Source of the DNA: Armigeres subalbatus
Lineage: Eukaryota; Arthropoda; Insecta; Diptera; Culicidae
Assembly (NCBI RefSeq): GCF_024139115.2
Contig: NW_026943277.1
Span: 1,240,001 to 1,304,000, forward strand
Length of the DNA stretch: 64,000 bases
Reading direction: 5' to 3'
Each line of letters begins with the position of its first letter. Within the stretch, counting starts at the first letter, position 1. The notes under the pieces were generated by a model, which was not told where the DNA came from, made no database searches, and was given only the letters and a program-made list of their open reading frames with translations. Below, piece by piece: positions 12,768-23,618 of this stretch. The position numbers and the translations under genes are program-made.

Positions 12768-13072
12768 AGAGATTATAATGTTTTTAGAGATCGAGATCTC
12801 GTCTTAACGCAAAGAATGTCTGGGGGAGGTGTTCTTATCGCAATCTCCTCCCCTTTTTTTCTTTTTTTGTCTTTATTAGCAAGTATCCTCAAAACTTAAT
12901 TCGGAGCTCATTGAAATGATTCTACCAAATTTATTGAATTTGAGCATGTGTGGGTAAAAAAACCGCATATTGATGGTGAAACTCACATTTTTGCAACTAT
13001 GTACTTTCCTCCAGATCAAGCTTGTAAATCAATTGAAAAGTTCTTCCGAAATGCTGATGAAATTATGTCCCA
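12768..13072 (+). pseudogene. Jockey-clade retrotransposon endonuclease fragment
   Basis: The plus frame reads RDYNVFRDRDL, then MSGGGVLIAI, then EFEHVWVKKPHIDGETHIFA and YFPPDQACKSIEKFF, the usual order in the apurinic-type endonuclease of Jockey-like elements. A stop and a short frame break sit between the blocks. The fragment ends at 13072, where a CA-rich repeat begins. The matching RT pieces lie at 15180-15424 and 20341-20660. Confidence 0.75.
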
Positions 13073-13079
13073 CTTTATA

Positions 13080-13665
13080 TAGCTATATAATATAGCTCGA
13101 TTTCATTTTCTTAATAACTTTTAAACGCAATGGTCGATCGTTATCAAATTTAATAGTGATCAACAAGACTTTGTCCCCTGTCGAATGCAACTTGTTGCGA
13201 GAAAATCAATTAGGAATTACTATATGATAAAGTGGCTAATGTTCGATTTTCGTGTGCACACACACACACACATACACACGGACAGACAGATATTTCTCGG
13301 GTACTTATTCAAAAGGGCGTATGTGATTTTCTAAACAAAGATTCAAACGTCGATTTTTCCAATCTGATGGCACTCCCACGCAAACCAACACCACCAACAG
13401 GTAGCTGAAGGCTTCCCCTACCAGTCTGTAGTGATGGTTAGCGTGGGAGTGCTATCAGATTGGACAAATCGACGTTTGAATCTTTGTTTACAAAATCACA
13501 TACGTCCTTTTGAATAAGTACCCGAGATTTGTTCAGTTCGACGAGCTGAGTCGATTGGTATATAACATCATGGGTCTTCGAGACTTCTATAAAAAGTGCG
13601 ATTTTGGAGTGAAATGATAGCCTTTCGGTACAACCTTGTTGTACGAGAAAGACAAAACGAAACTG
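13080..13665. repeat. Dispersed repeat with CA tract, interrupted by a MITE
   Basis: Contains gttgcgagaaaatcaatt, a (ca)n tract at 13256-13272, ggacagacaga, and then, after the nested MITE, gacgagctgagtcgattgg and agcctttcggtacaac. The same landmarks appear in reverse order and strand at 13944-14315, so the two are inverted copies of one family. Confidence 0.75.
13296..13526. mobile_element. Foldback MITE, TSD ATTT
   Basis: Termini ctcgggtacttattcaaaag and its inverse enclose arms containing aaacaaagattcaaacg and cacgcaaaccaacacc. ATTT flanks it at 13292-13295 and 13527-13530, and removing the 231 bp plus one ATTT restores the host repeat. The core is shared with the MITEs at 16231-16460, 44613-44725 and 47074-47844. 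Confidence 0.85.
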
Positions 13666-13789
13666 CTCGTTCATTCAATTGAAATGCGCGTCGAAATCCG
13701 TTTTTTCGGGAGTTTTGTATGTAGTTTTAAACCGATACTGTTGTCTAGAATAAGTATAAAAAATACCTTGAAAAATTGTTTGGGATGTT

Positions 13790-14890
13790 ATCCAGAAACT
13801 CATTTAGGATTTTCTCCGCATATATCCTAAATTCATCTAGAAATTCCTTCAGTAATTCTTTCCTGAATTATGCATATAACAATTGGCGATATCTTCCAGA
13901 AATTCCTCAGTGAAATCCTTCAGGCATTACCGCATTTTTTTTTGCCTTTCTCGTACAACTAAGTTGTACCGAAAGGCTATCATTTCACTCCGAAAACGAA
14001 CTTTTTATAGAAGGCTCTGAGACCCATAGTATTATATACCAATCGATTCAGCTCGACGAGCTGAGCACATGTCTGTCTGTCCGTGTGTATGTGTGTGTGT
14101 ATGTGTGTGCACAAAAGCTATAAAAACATTAGATAACTTTTCGTATAGTAATCCTTAACCGATTTTCTCGCAACAAGTTTCATTCGACAGGGGACAAAGC
14201 CTTGTTGATCACTATTGAATTTTATAACGATCGGTCATTGCGTTTAAAAGTTATGAAGAAAATGGTACATCGGACGATATAAACCCCATATAAGGTTGGT
14301 GTCTTAACTAAATGCGAGAAAGGCACCACCAACGCTAGGTGGATTAATCTTCAAAGAATTCCTTCGTGATGAATTCTTTTGGTAATTTTTCTAGGAATAT
14401 ATTAAATACTTTCTCAGAAAGTAGCTCCAGGAATTTATCTGGAAATTCATGCAAGAATTCCTTCAGATAATCCCTCTGGAAAACTTTCTGGAACTCCTTC
14501 AGGAATTCCTCCGGAATTTCCTCCAAGCATTCCTTTGTAGTTCCCTCAGGAATTCCTCTGGAAGTTCCTTCAGGAATTCGTCCGGAAAATCCATCAGAAA
14601 TTACTCCGGAAAATCCTTTAGAAATTCCCCCGGATGTTCCTTCAGGAAACGCTCCGGAAACTTTTCTAGGAATCGCTCCGCAAGTTCCTTCAGAAATGCC
14701 TCCCGAAGTTTCTTCAATAATTCCTCCGGAAGTATTTTTTTCTGGAAGCTCCTTCGGAAATTCCTCCAGAAGTCCCTTCAGGAATACCTTTCGGAAGTTC
14801 CTCCAGGATTTTTTCCGGAAGTTCCTCCAGGAAAATTACTTCAGGAATTGTTCCGGAAGTAGCGTCAAGAATACCTCAAGAAGTTGTTTC
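13790..14890. repeat. Degenerate minisatellite of about 12 bp (ttcctcaggaat-like)
   Basis: 13790-13935 and 14345-14890 consist of variants of attccttcagg and agttcctccgg. They are separated by the inserted repeat at 13944-14315. The unit length being a multiple of three keeps long open frames on both strands, which I regard as artefacts. Confidence 0.75.
13944..14315. mobile_element. Repeat element with 10-bp termini GCCTTTCTCG
   Basis: Starts tgcctttctcgtacaac and ends aatgcgagaaaggca, giving inverted termini. It includes a gt-rich tract at 14080-14110 and is inserted within the 12-bp minisatellite. Inverted copy of 13080-13665. Confidence 0.65.
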
Positions 14891-14902
14891 TTTGTTTCCT
14901 TA

Positions 14903-15132
14903 GGGTCTGTCTCATTTGGAGAATTAAACTTAAAAGTGACAGTTCGAAAATTACAAAATCACCCCGTTATAAGAATGGCTGGTGCTACCCAGCAATTCCA
15001 ATAGGACATCGATGGAAAATGATTCGATATCTGTCAAAAGTAATCTTGCTCTGCAAGCAGGGTTATTTGATAATTATTGAAATGTCACTTTTAAGTTTAA
15101 TTTTAGTTTAATTATCCAATTGAGACAGACCC
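14903..15132. mobile_element. MITE with termini GGGTCTGTCTCAT, TSD TTA
   Basis: Left gggtctgtctcatttgga and right ccaattgagacagaccc form inverted ends. Subterminal attaaacttaaaagtgaca is also inverted. TTA occurs at 14900-14902 and 15133-15135. A truncated relative lies at 33862-34022. Confidence 0.8.
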
Positions 15133-15179
15133 TTAGTTAAAATACAGGAATTTTCCATCGAAAATGACTTTAGATGAAA

Positions 15180-15424
15180 AATCAGGAGATAATGCTGATT
15201 AAATTTGTACTCTTTTTGCAACCTTTTTTCAAGAGACATATACCGAATATTCCAAAAATGATCGTGATTATTTTTCACATTTTCCTGACTATTTAAGTAG
15301 TGTTGGTTTTAACCAAATAAACGTAACTGAGATTTTAGCAGCTCTACAGAATTTGGATGCCTCAAAAGGATCCGGACCAGATGGAATTCCACCAATGTTT
15401 TTGAAAAAGATGGCAAGCGAATTG
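15180..15424 (+). pseudogene. Jockey-clade reverse transcriptase, N-terminal fragment
   Basis: Plus frame reads LFATFFQETYTEYS, then ILAALQNLDASKGSGPDGIP and PMFLKKMASELA, the start of a Jockey RT domain. It stops at about 15424 where an inverted-repeat arm begins. The domain resumes at 20341, so about 4.9 kb has been inserted into this element. Confidence 0.78.
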
Positions 15425-15530
15425 GCGATTAAAGGTTGCATGAAGAAGAAGAAGAAGTCGAAGGATGATATTTGAAAAGTTATGCATGACCCTTCTCAAA
15501 AATTCTAGAAGCAATTTAGGCCGTTACAAA
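15425..15530. repeat. Left arm of an inverted repeat splitting the Jockey RT
   Basis: gattaaaggttgcatgaag followed by (aag)n, gtcgaaggatgatatttga and ctcaaaaattctagaagcaa. The inverse occurs at 20203-20340, and a complete two-arm copy of the same family lies at 19478-19863. Confidence 0.75.
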
Positions 15531-15799
15531 TAATAAATTTATTTTATGTCCGACAGCTCTTGGAAGGTAAAAAAATAACAAGGAAACGAAAAAAAGTACA
15601 AAATGCAATTATTCTATGGAAAATTTTAAATTTTAGTGGAGAATGATAGTAAAGAATGCTTAGAGAAAGCAAAGAATATGAATATTTGTAACATATTTAT
15701 CCATTAGTGAAATTAGCACAAACTTTATGTAATTGAAAAAAAAAATACTGGAACTTGTTTCTGTAGATTTTTTTTTCTTTTTGGGTAAGTGCTGTTTTT
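15531..15799. other. AT-rich linker, no gene
   Basis: No frame or repeat that I can name. It lies between the inverted-repeat arm and the left target duplication of the retrotransposed insert. Confidence 0.4.
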
Positions 15800-15820
15800 G
15801 CTGATGGGACTCTTAACTAT

Positions 15821-17764
15821 TTTTTTTTTTTTTTTTTCGAGAGTTGACCAGTTGTAGTCTTAATAGACTGGTATCTCGGCTGGGCTCTCCATGTGATACA
15901 CAATACTAGCAGACGACTCAAGCTATGTTGCTCACTAGGTCACTGCGGCCTGGGTTTGTATTGTGATCATACCGATACATTATTCTTTCTATCTACAGTC
16001 TGTCAATTATAAACCGAACAAATAATGGAAGCTCAACATGTACATAGATGTTTTCTGAATAAGTAGTTAACATGTAAATTTAATTATTAGTTACTTGGAG
16101 CCGACATTCAATACCTACTAGTAGTCTATGTTGACAACGGGTGGTACTGTTGCCATTTCCAAGTAACAATTTCGAATAAAGATGTAATGATATCATTCTG
16201 GTAGGGTAGTTTCAAAATAGATTAATTTAAGTCAAGACAAAATTTTCAAAAAGACTCACCCGCCTCTGCAAACAAAGACTCAAACGACGACCCGGCGAAT
16301 CTGACAGCTCTCCCACGCAAACCAACACCATCAACAGGTAGCGGAAACCTTCATCTACCTATTGATGGCGCCGGCCCGCGCGGGAGAGCCACCAGACTCG
16401 CCAAATCGTCGTCCGAATCCCTGCCCACAAAAGCAGACAAGTCGTTTCGAAAATTTGATTTGAAGTACTATTGTAATAAATGGACACATTGAAGAGCTTC
16501 CCTTATTTTAACACGGTTGAGTATCGGATGTTTGTCAATACGTCGTCGAGTTAATTGTATCCTATCAGTCACAGTAATGTCATATGTTAAAGTTTCAGTA
16601 GTCTAATAGTGATCATTATACAAAATTTCTGTCCAGTTGTTCCGTAATTGCTTTTTTTTGGTCAAGTTCTATTCCCTTTTCTAATATTCAAACCTTTATT
16701 ATTTATTAAAATTATTAAAATAATGAGGTCTAAAATTCAGTTATTCAGATTCAGGGTATACAATATTCAATATAATAGTTGATGAACGCATCATATGGTC
16801 TATCCTCATTTCCGTAAGTGGTCAAGTTATTAGTCTTGTAGCAATAATAGTGGTACTAGTTATTCTCTATCTTGTGAGTGCAATGGTCTCAATTAACTAT
16901 TCTAAACAGAACTCTGTCTCTTGTCTTTCTGTCCACCGATGGTCATGTATTTATTTTCGTTTTTTATTATTTATTTGATATCTTTAAATTTCAGTCATTT
17001 ATTTTACTATCGGTCATTTATTTTATTATAAGGTAAAGGTCAGCGAATTTGTCTTAATACGAGAAACACTAAGTCATGTCCCCTATATATCTGCTAATTT
17101 CTCTAACTAACCTAATAGAAGGAAGAGAGAAACAGTTTTTTTGCGTAGATCCATGCAGCTAGAGAGACTAAAATAAAAAGATTATCGAGAAGATATAATA
17201 GATACATTCACTATCTCCAATGCCAAATTAGTAAATCTACAAATTCTACTTTTCACTACTAAAATTCTACTTCAGCTATACGGGTACAAAATGAATTATT
17301 GTTAGCTACTACTACAAGTATAAATAGATGTATGCTATTTGGATAAGCGTTTGTTTCAGGGTCTTGTTAGTATTAGAGTTATGTTAGTTAGACCCCTACT
17401 GAGCCCTGCCGGCACCTCCAAATTTACCAATAGGCAGTTGTTGTTAGATCGTGCGACACTAACCATTAGTTAACTTGGAGGCATGGTACCTCAAGTGTTT
17501 GGTATAACTGTTGACCTTATTTAAGTAAGATGTGATAAAAGTTTCTCTACGGAGCTTATTTTCAAACCATTACAATTAAAATAACGATATTCTTGTGAAG
17601 GAGATATAAAAAATGAAAAAATATCTTTATTTTTTTAAATTTAGTGTTGAACTTAACCTTTGTTTGAAAAAAAGCACTCTATTAAACAACAACAATAAAA
17701 ATAAAATAAAAATCTTGTTAAGACACTTGAAATATCAACGTCAAGCCCCTTATCCATGGACAGG
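15821..17764 (-). mobile_element. Retrotransposed insert with poly(A) on the minus strand and 21-bp target duplication
   Basis: A 21-bp perfect direct repeat (starting gctgatgggactc, ending aactat) flanks the insert at 15800-15820 and 17765-17785. A run of about 17 T at its left edge reads as a poly(A) tail on the minus strand. This is the signature of target-primed reverse transcription. No retrotransposon protein is visible in 1.9 kb. The terminal 225 bp next to the tail recur at 55913-56140, so it belongs to a repeat family; it may be a LINE 3' UTR or a retrotransposed noncoding transcript. A MITE is nested at 16231-16460. Confidence 0.8.
16231..16460. mobile_element. Diverged foldback MITE
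   Basis: Arms with gacaaaattttcaaaa, aaacaaagactcaaacgacg and cacgcaaaccaacacc, inverted on the right. Compared with 47074-47844 this copy has many T-to-C and A-to-G differences and unusual GC richness in both arms. Confidence 0.75.
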
Positions 17765-17785
17765 GCTGATGGGACTCTTAACTAT

Positions 17786-18399
17786 TGAATCAATAACATC
17801 ATAAAATTCAAACTGGTTGAATCGATAGGTGCAATGGTCAGATGTAATTTTAAAATTTCAGATGTGTTGTCTGAATATGGCTGTTTTATTAAGTTCTTGC
17901 ATAGGTTTGGAATTGCAGACCTCCCGTGCTATACGCAATACATACATAGGTGAAGTCTGAAGTAGAAACGGTGCAGCACGCGATATCAACATGCCCATGT
18001 TCCTAAAATTATTGGAATGCTACGCTTCTTATTCGCGTCATAGATACGACCTCGGATAAACCCTTAGAGAGGATGCATTCGACGCTGAACTCACCCATGC
18101 AAGAAACATACGCTGATGAGCTGCGGGTGTTTATGTATAATCGTAAGGAGGTAATTTCGGCTTATGCACGGCAAAAGCTGCTTGGGCGCTTCCCAACCCT
18201 CACACGATCTGAGATGTCTTCTCAGGTGTCTGGATGAAGATTTTCGTTTACCTTACTCCAAAGCAAAGGTACGATACACTGAAAACAACCTTGCCTTCTA
18301 AGTTGCCATAGTTTTATGAAAAATAAAGCATTCTTTCAAGCAAGTTCTGAAATAAATCTGTAATATAACTTTGTAAAAATAGTTAATCAAAGTTGCACC
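17786..18399. other. No gene recognised
   Basis: Unique-looking sequence between the retrotransposed insert and the minus-strand LINE fragment. Part of 18000-18290 may be decayed retrotransposon, but no motif is clear. Confidence 0.35.
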
Positions 18400-19330
18400 C
18401 AATTCTCACAAACTCGCCTCCCTGACTTGGGCCCAAGTCTGATTCCTGTCAACTTTGTTGATTTCTCTGTGGGTTTCGTGGCCAGGAGATCCTAGGTCTG
18501 TCTCTGCTGCGATGTTCTGCCGGATTCCTGTCCAGTGATTGCTTGAAGATTTCGTTTCCGCTCTTACGTGGTGTGTTGCCGGACTACGTTCATTCACACT
18601 GTGGAGTTGTGCTGTTGATATAAGAATTCGATGGCATCGTCGAAGGGATTAACATTCGTGATCCAATTGACAGGCCACCTGATCCGAGTTGTAAAACGTA
18701 GACATCGGTTGATGATTACAAATCTATGTGAAATCTGCTAATACGCACCAATTCTCACTGACGTTCGAGTATTCGAGGTTCGAGACGTTGGAGATCCACT
18801 CCATGTTCTATGTAGATCTTGGCCCGCAGCCGCCCGATGTTGACTGGTTTTGATTTTTGACCTTCTGCACTGTTTGCCCGGTTACCGTAGAGTTGAACTT
18901 GTTAACATCCAACAATTTGGTGTTGTTGACGTTGATGAGTGGGAGCGTACGACCAGGTCATTCAGTTCACTCTAGATGGTAGACCACTGTTGCGTTGGTA
19001 AAGCAGTATCATCATCTGGGTCTAGGTCGTTCGATTGCTCTATGATGGTGGGTTGCTTGAGCGGTCCATGATTTCGTTAATTAAGATGGGCAACAGTAAC
19101 AAAGATATAATACATCCATCTTGCCTCACTCTAGCGATTCCATTGTGCAGAACTATGGATTTTGTTTGAACCTCCCTTGCTTCTAGGAACGCCCCACAGT
19201 TTTCACGATTTTCCATGGTCAATCAGCACAAGATAGAGGGACTCTTGAAATTCATTGACCTGCTTCTGGATGATGCAAAGCATGACAGTATTGTTGACTA
19301 GTTTATTTGTGGACGCAATTGCGCCCGTGG
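18400..19330 (-). pseudogene. Decayed CR1/L2-like non-LTR reverse transcriptase
   Basis: On the minus strand, in order: CIIQKQVNEFQESLYLVLID (pre-catalytic RT block), HNGIARVRQDGCIISLLLLP (a worn NGVRQGCLLSPLLF motif), then DDDTALPTQQWSTI (the FADD/ADD catalytic box), SELNDLVV and TKLLDVN. The end near 18400 resembles the C-terminal tail of such elements. Stops and frameshifts interrupt it throughout. Confidence 0.72.
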
Positions 19331-19477
19331 CAAGTGTTTTTTTTTCAATTTTTAAGAGTGATAGATTCTTTTCTGAATTAAAAAAAAAATCAAAATTTTC
19401 AACGTCTGTTGTCTGTGATTTTTTTCATCAAATGCTGTGTCTGGTTGTCTAAGGTTGTCATTGGTTTTGTTTTCTGA

Positions 19478-19863
19478 TTGGCAAATAAAGGTTGCACGAA
19501 GAAGAAGAAGTCGAAGGATGATATTTGAAAAAAATTGCACGGGGAAGCATACGAGAAGATTTTTAAAACTCTTCTCAAAAATTCTAGGAGTAATTTAATT
19601 AAAAACGGTTAGCAGTACGGGGTTGGACTTTCCTTCTACTGCATAATAAACGCAATTTTTCGATTTCAAATTTTATTTCGTGATATCACCCTTGATACAC
19701 AGTACAAGCAAAGTCCAACCCCGTACTGCTTTCCGTTTTTAATTAAATTGCTTCTAGAATTTTTGAGAAGAGTTTTAAAAATCTTCCCGTATGCTTCCCC
19801 GTGCATTTTTTTTCAAATATCATCCTTCGACTTCTTCTTCTTCATGCAACCTTTAATCGCCAA
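19478..19863. mobile_element. Foldback MITE with arms of about 170 bp
   Basis: Left ttggcaaataaaggttgca and right tgcaacctttaatcgccaa are termini. Arms include ctcaaaaattctaggag and agtacggggttggactttc, all inverted on the right. The loop is about 60 bp. Same family as the arms at 15425-15530 and 20203-20340. Confidence 0.85.
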
Positions 19864-20202
19864 TAGTAAAAAAGAATTGAAGTGTCAAATATTTTATTTT
19901 TTGTGAGAATTTCCCCGTGTGCTGCGTCTGGTTGGCTAGTCACCGGACAGACAAACAGGGCTATTATATATATATTATTCTCACATCCGGGGGTGGTATC
20001 ATGTGTAAAATTGTCAACCTTTCCCTATATTCGAATTAGGATAAGTCATCAAAACTTCAAGAAGTTGTTCTAAGTCGGGAGTGACTGACATGTCGCGTCT
20101 TCCTCTGGCACTCACACATTTGTCCTTGCTCCATTCAGGCGTCGTGAAATATCGTAGAGGAGGCGATAACACGAATACCGGTTGATGCGGCTTTCCTCCG
20201 AT

Positions 20203-20340
20203 CCAACCCCGTACTGCTAACCGTTTTAATTAAATTACTCCTAGAATTTTTGAGAAGAGTTTTAAAAAACTTCCCGTATGCTCGTGCAATATTTGTCAAA
20301 TATCATCTTTCGACTTCTTCTTCTTCATGCAACCTTTAAT
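20203..20340. repeat. Right arm of the inverted repeat splitting the Jockey RT
   Basis: tccaaccccgtactgctaac, ctcctagaatttttgagaag and tgcaacctttaatcg match the inverse of 15425-15530 and one arm of 19478-19863. Jockey coding sequence resumes right after it. Confidence 0.75.
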
Positions 20341-20660
20341 CGTCAATTTACGACACCTTCATTCCGGAAATTCTTTAGAAACTAGCAGCTTTCCAAAAGA
20401 ATGGAAAAAGTCTTTTCTAATACCCATTTTTAAATCAGGAAAAAAAATCTGATATTACAAATTATCGTGGAGTGGCCATTATCTCATGTATTCCTAAACT
20501 TTTTCCTTTAATAGAAGGATGTTCAACCAAATAAATCATAGAATAACAGATGCACGACACGGGTTCTTTAAAGGACGATCAACTACTACCAATCTTTTAG
20601 AATTTGGCGCTTTACACAGAGCATTTGATAGACTTGATATTCCTATGTTGATATCAAAAC
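20341..20660 (+). pseudogene. Jockey-clade reverse transcriptase, central fragment
   Basis: Plus strand gives SLETSSFPKEWKKS, LIPIFKSGKKSDITNYRGVA, IISCIPKLF, then NHRITDARHGFFKGRSTTTN and AFDRLDIPML. This continues the RT domain from 15424. The stretch normally between STTTNLLEF and AFDR is shortened, so there is an internal deletion as well as frameshifts. Confidence 0.78.
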
Positions 20661-21074
20661 AAAAATTCCATTGAAACACCGAGAAAACATTGTTTATGGT
20701 AAGTGTTTCTATTCGCCCCATTGCGGGGTTAATAGAAATATTCAACTTATTTATCTTTAGCATTAGCATTAAGCAATTCGCACAAATTCGTAGGTGGTAC
20801 AAGCCAAGACTATTGTATGAGAGAGTAGCATCATTTTCATCCGTTACCACAGATATTGATTTGGGACTAATCACTATCTGTTAGATAGAAGCAATGCACT
20901 CTCCAATAGTCGAGATCTGTCCTGGCCACGTCCTTGCGAATGCTGAGGAAGAGGAAGGATGGTTAGGTTGGACACCTACTTAAGAAAGATGCAGAGAACT
21001 CTACGACCTCTCATAGGTGCCACGGGAGGTTTTGGGATTGTGTGGAAGGTTATAACAGTAGGAATCGTTTTGTC
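20661..21074. other. No gene recognised
   Basis: Short frames only. ttcgcacaaattcgtagg and neighbouring words have the look of dispersed mosquito repeats, but no boundary can be drawn. Confidence 0.35.
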
Positions 21075-21206
21075 AGAACTCGCAAGTCGAGTCAAGTACA
21101 AGACACTGAAGACGACCACACAGTTGTGCTCGAAATACGTATCTGCAAAGATAACGAAAATTAACTGGTGGAATTAAATGGACAGTACTTAATTCGTCTT
21201 AGACGG
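21075..21206. mobile_element. Half copy of the 2040-2284 MITE
   Basis: From gtcaagtacaagacactg to the terminal cgtcttagacggtt it matches the right arm of the MITE at 2040-2284 almost base for base. The left arm is missing. Confidence 0.8.
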
Positions 21207-21936
21207 TTGAGATTAATCCTGTTTTTTTTTTCAAATAGGTCATTCATTCTGAACTTAATATCTACAACCTACAAGGTATCCGCAGGAGTCTCACAGAAAG
21301 AGAGATTATTTTTATATCAAAATGTTGCGTTTTCATATCATTGTTCACGGCGATCGGTGAAAACCTCAAACTTCTATGAGTCGATATTGAAGGGACCATC
21401 GACTAACGGTAATATCGAGATGCGGAATAGAAAATTCTTGGAGAGCTGTTCGAAGGAATCATCACAGTAGCCCAGAAACTATTTTTTAATTTGACTCAGT
21501 ATACTCAATTTCAAATGAAGAACAATTTCAAGCGCATAACCAACTTTTTGAAGACTTGTGGCCAGGGTAGACAATGATAGACAAAGATAGAGCTGCCGCA
21601 AGCGGCACAGTACATTTGATATAACCATGAAAATGTCCTCTCCTACGGGTTCGCAGGGCATCTCAAAGGTTCCAAGAGTAGACAATATCACTAATCATCT
21701 CCAAGCACATGACCATCTGTTTGGTAGAAAATAACAAAGAAAGAGCCACCGCACGGCATATTTTGGTGTTACAATGGAAATGTACTCTTCTACGGGCTCC
21801 CGGGGGCACCTCATAGGTTCTAAGGGTGGACAATATGTCAATAATCGATTTCGAGGGCACCTATTTGAAGGAAAATCATGACGAAAGAGCCGCCGCATGA
21901 CATATGTTGGTATAAAAATGGAAATGCCATCTTCTA

Positions 21937-22993
21937 CAGGGGTTAGACAAAAAGGTTGAGATAGGCAAAATTTTGCCGAAGTTCAAATCGGCATAACTTT
22001 GCGTAGAATGATCCGATTTTGATGAAATTGAAACCATCGGACGGGGAAACTCTTATAGTATACTATCCCCATGCAAAACCTAAGATTGGTCCTTGGCCAC
22101 CGGAGATGTTCCGGGTTTTCCGAGGGTACGTTCAAGATGCATTTTTTCCACTGCTTGTCATTTTAAATGACGTTTACTTTCATCATGTTTTATGCTTTGT
22201 CCAAAAACTAGAACTAATATGCTGACCAATGGTGGCTGTAGAACGAGAATCCATCAAAACTACGCAGAGATATGGCCATTTCCGTAAAAACGGCCCCGGG
22301 AACATGATGAAATGATAACAGATCGGAATAATGCAAATATGAGTATCTAACTTCATGGCTTTGCGAGACGATGATTACAGAAACATTTCCAAAATGATAG
22401 TGTCCATTGCCACCCTTATAGCAGGTTCCAAGAGCCTTCCCGGAAGAGGCGGTTTTGGCACCATCTGGAACCATGCATATATGGGTGTCAAAATTCATGT
22501 TTTCTCAAGACTATGAGTATAGGATCTTTATTAAAGATATATTTTAAGGACTGTAAGACTCTCTGGCCAATTTGTAACAGGTTCCGGATGTTCTGCGAAA
22601 GTGATATTTATTCAGGGTGTATGGCCAATCCAGTACCGTTTTCACGAAAATGGCCATATCTCTGCGTATACCTAATGGATTTTGGATCTGCAGCCAGAAT
22701 TGGTCTGCATATTAGTTCTAGTTTCTGGGGAAAGCATAAAACAAGATGTCAGTAAACGTCACATAAAATGACAAGCAAAAGAAAAAATGCATTTTTAACA
22801 ATCCCCTCGGAAAACCCGGAACATATCCGGTGACCAAGGACCAATCTCAGGTTTTGCATGGGGATAGTATACTAGAAGAGTTTCTGCGTCCGATGGTTCA
22901 AATTTCATCAAAATCTTATTTTTCTACGCAAAGTTATGCTGATTTGAACTTCGACATAATTTTGCCTATCTCAACCTTTTTGTCTAACCCCTG
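21937..22993. mobile_element. Large foldback element, TA target duplication
   Basis: Ends CAGGGGTTAGACAAAAAGG and its inverse, flanked by TA at 21935-21936 and 22994-22995. Arms of about 370 bp are inverted but diverged; landmarks such as aagattggtccttggccacc and agatatggccatttccg appear inverted on the right. It sits inside a satellite unit. No transposase frame. TA duplication suggests a Tc1/mariner-type mobiliser. Confidence 0.85.
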
Positions 22994-23372
22994 TATGTGT
23001 TCTCCGAGGGAGAATATAGGTTTCAAATGTAGCCAATGTGGTCACTTATCGATTTCGAGCGCACGTCCATCTGTTCGATGGGAAAACACCAAAAGAGCCG
23101 CCACACGGTTTATATTGGTGTAAAAATGGAAATATCCCCTTCTACGGGTTCCCTGGGGCATGTACCTTGCATGTACCAGGAGTGGCAAATGTGGTCTTTT
23201 ATCGATTTCAAGCGCAATATCATCTATTTGGTGGAGAATCATGACAAAAGAGCCGCCGCACGGCATATTTTGGTGCTAAAACGGAAATGTCCCTTCCTGC
23301 GGGTTCCCCGGGGGCACCTTGTATGTACCAGGAGTGGCCAGTGTGGTCTTTTATCGATTTCAAGCGCATAAC

Positions 23373-23618
23373 CACAGACAAACAGACATAACACATTGAA
23401 AATTCACTCATCAAATTCGTCGTCGTACAAACACTAACGACATCTGCTGTTTTCACTTAGTTGGGCAAATCACGAACCAGATGGCGTTAGTGAACAAACG
23501 TCAAACTCGAGCAAATCCGATGCGCGCGCCACTTGTGACCGATTAGCCAACTAATGATTATTTAAAATAACCAGTAAAGCAGTGAGAATTTCATGAGTGT
23601 TATGTCTGTTTGTCTGTG
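23373..23618. mobile_element. MITE in the satellite, termini CACAGACAAACAGACATAAC
   Basis: Inverted termini of at least 20 bp, 246 bp overall, flanked by the direct repeat gcataac at 23366-23372 and 23619-23625. Length and duplication of about 7-8 bp fit a hAT-derived MITE. No coding sequence. Confidence 0.82.

Noticed and set aside
14344..15004. Open frames of 60-137 codons on both strands rich in F, R, N, S or E, F, L
   Set aside because: They translate a 12-bp minisatellite; frames stay open because the unit is a multiple of three.
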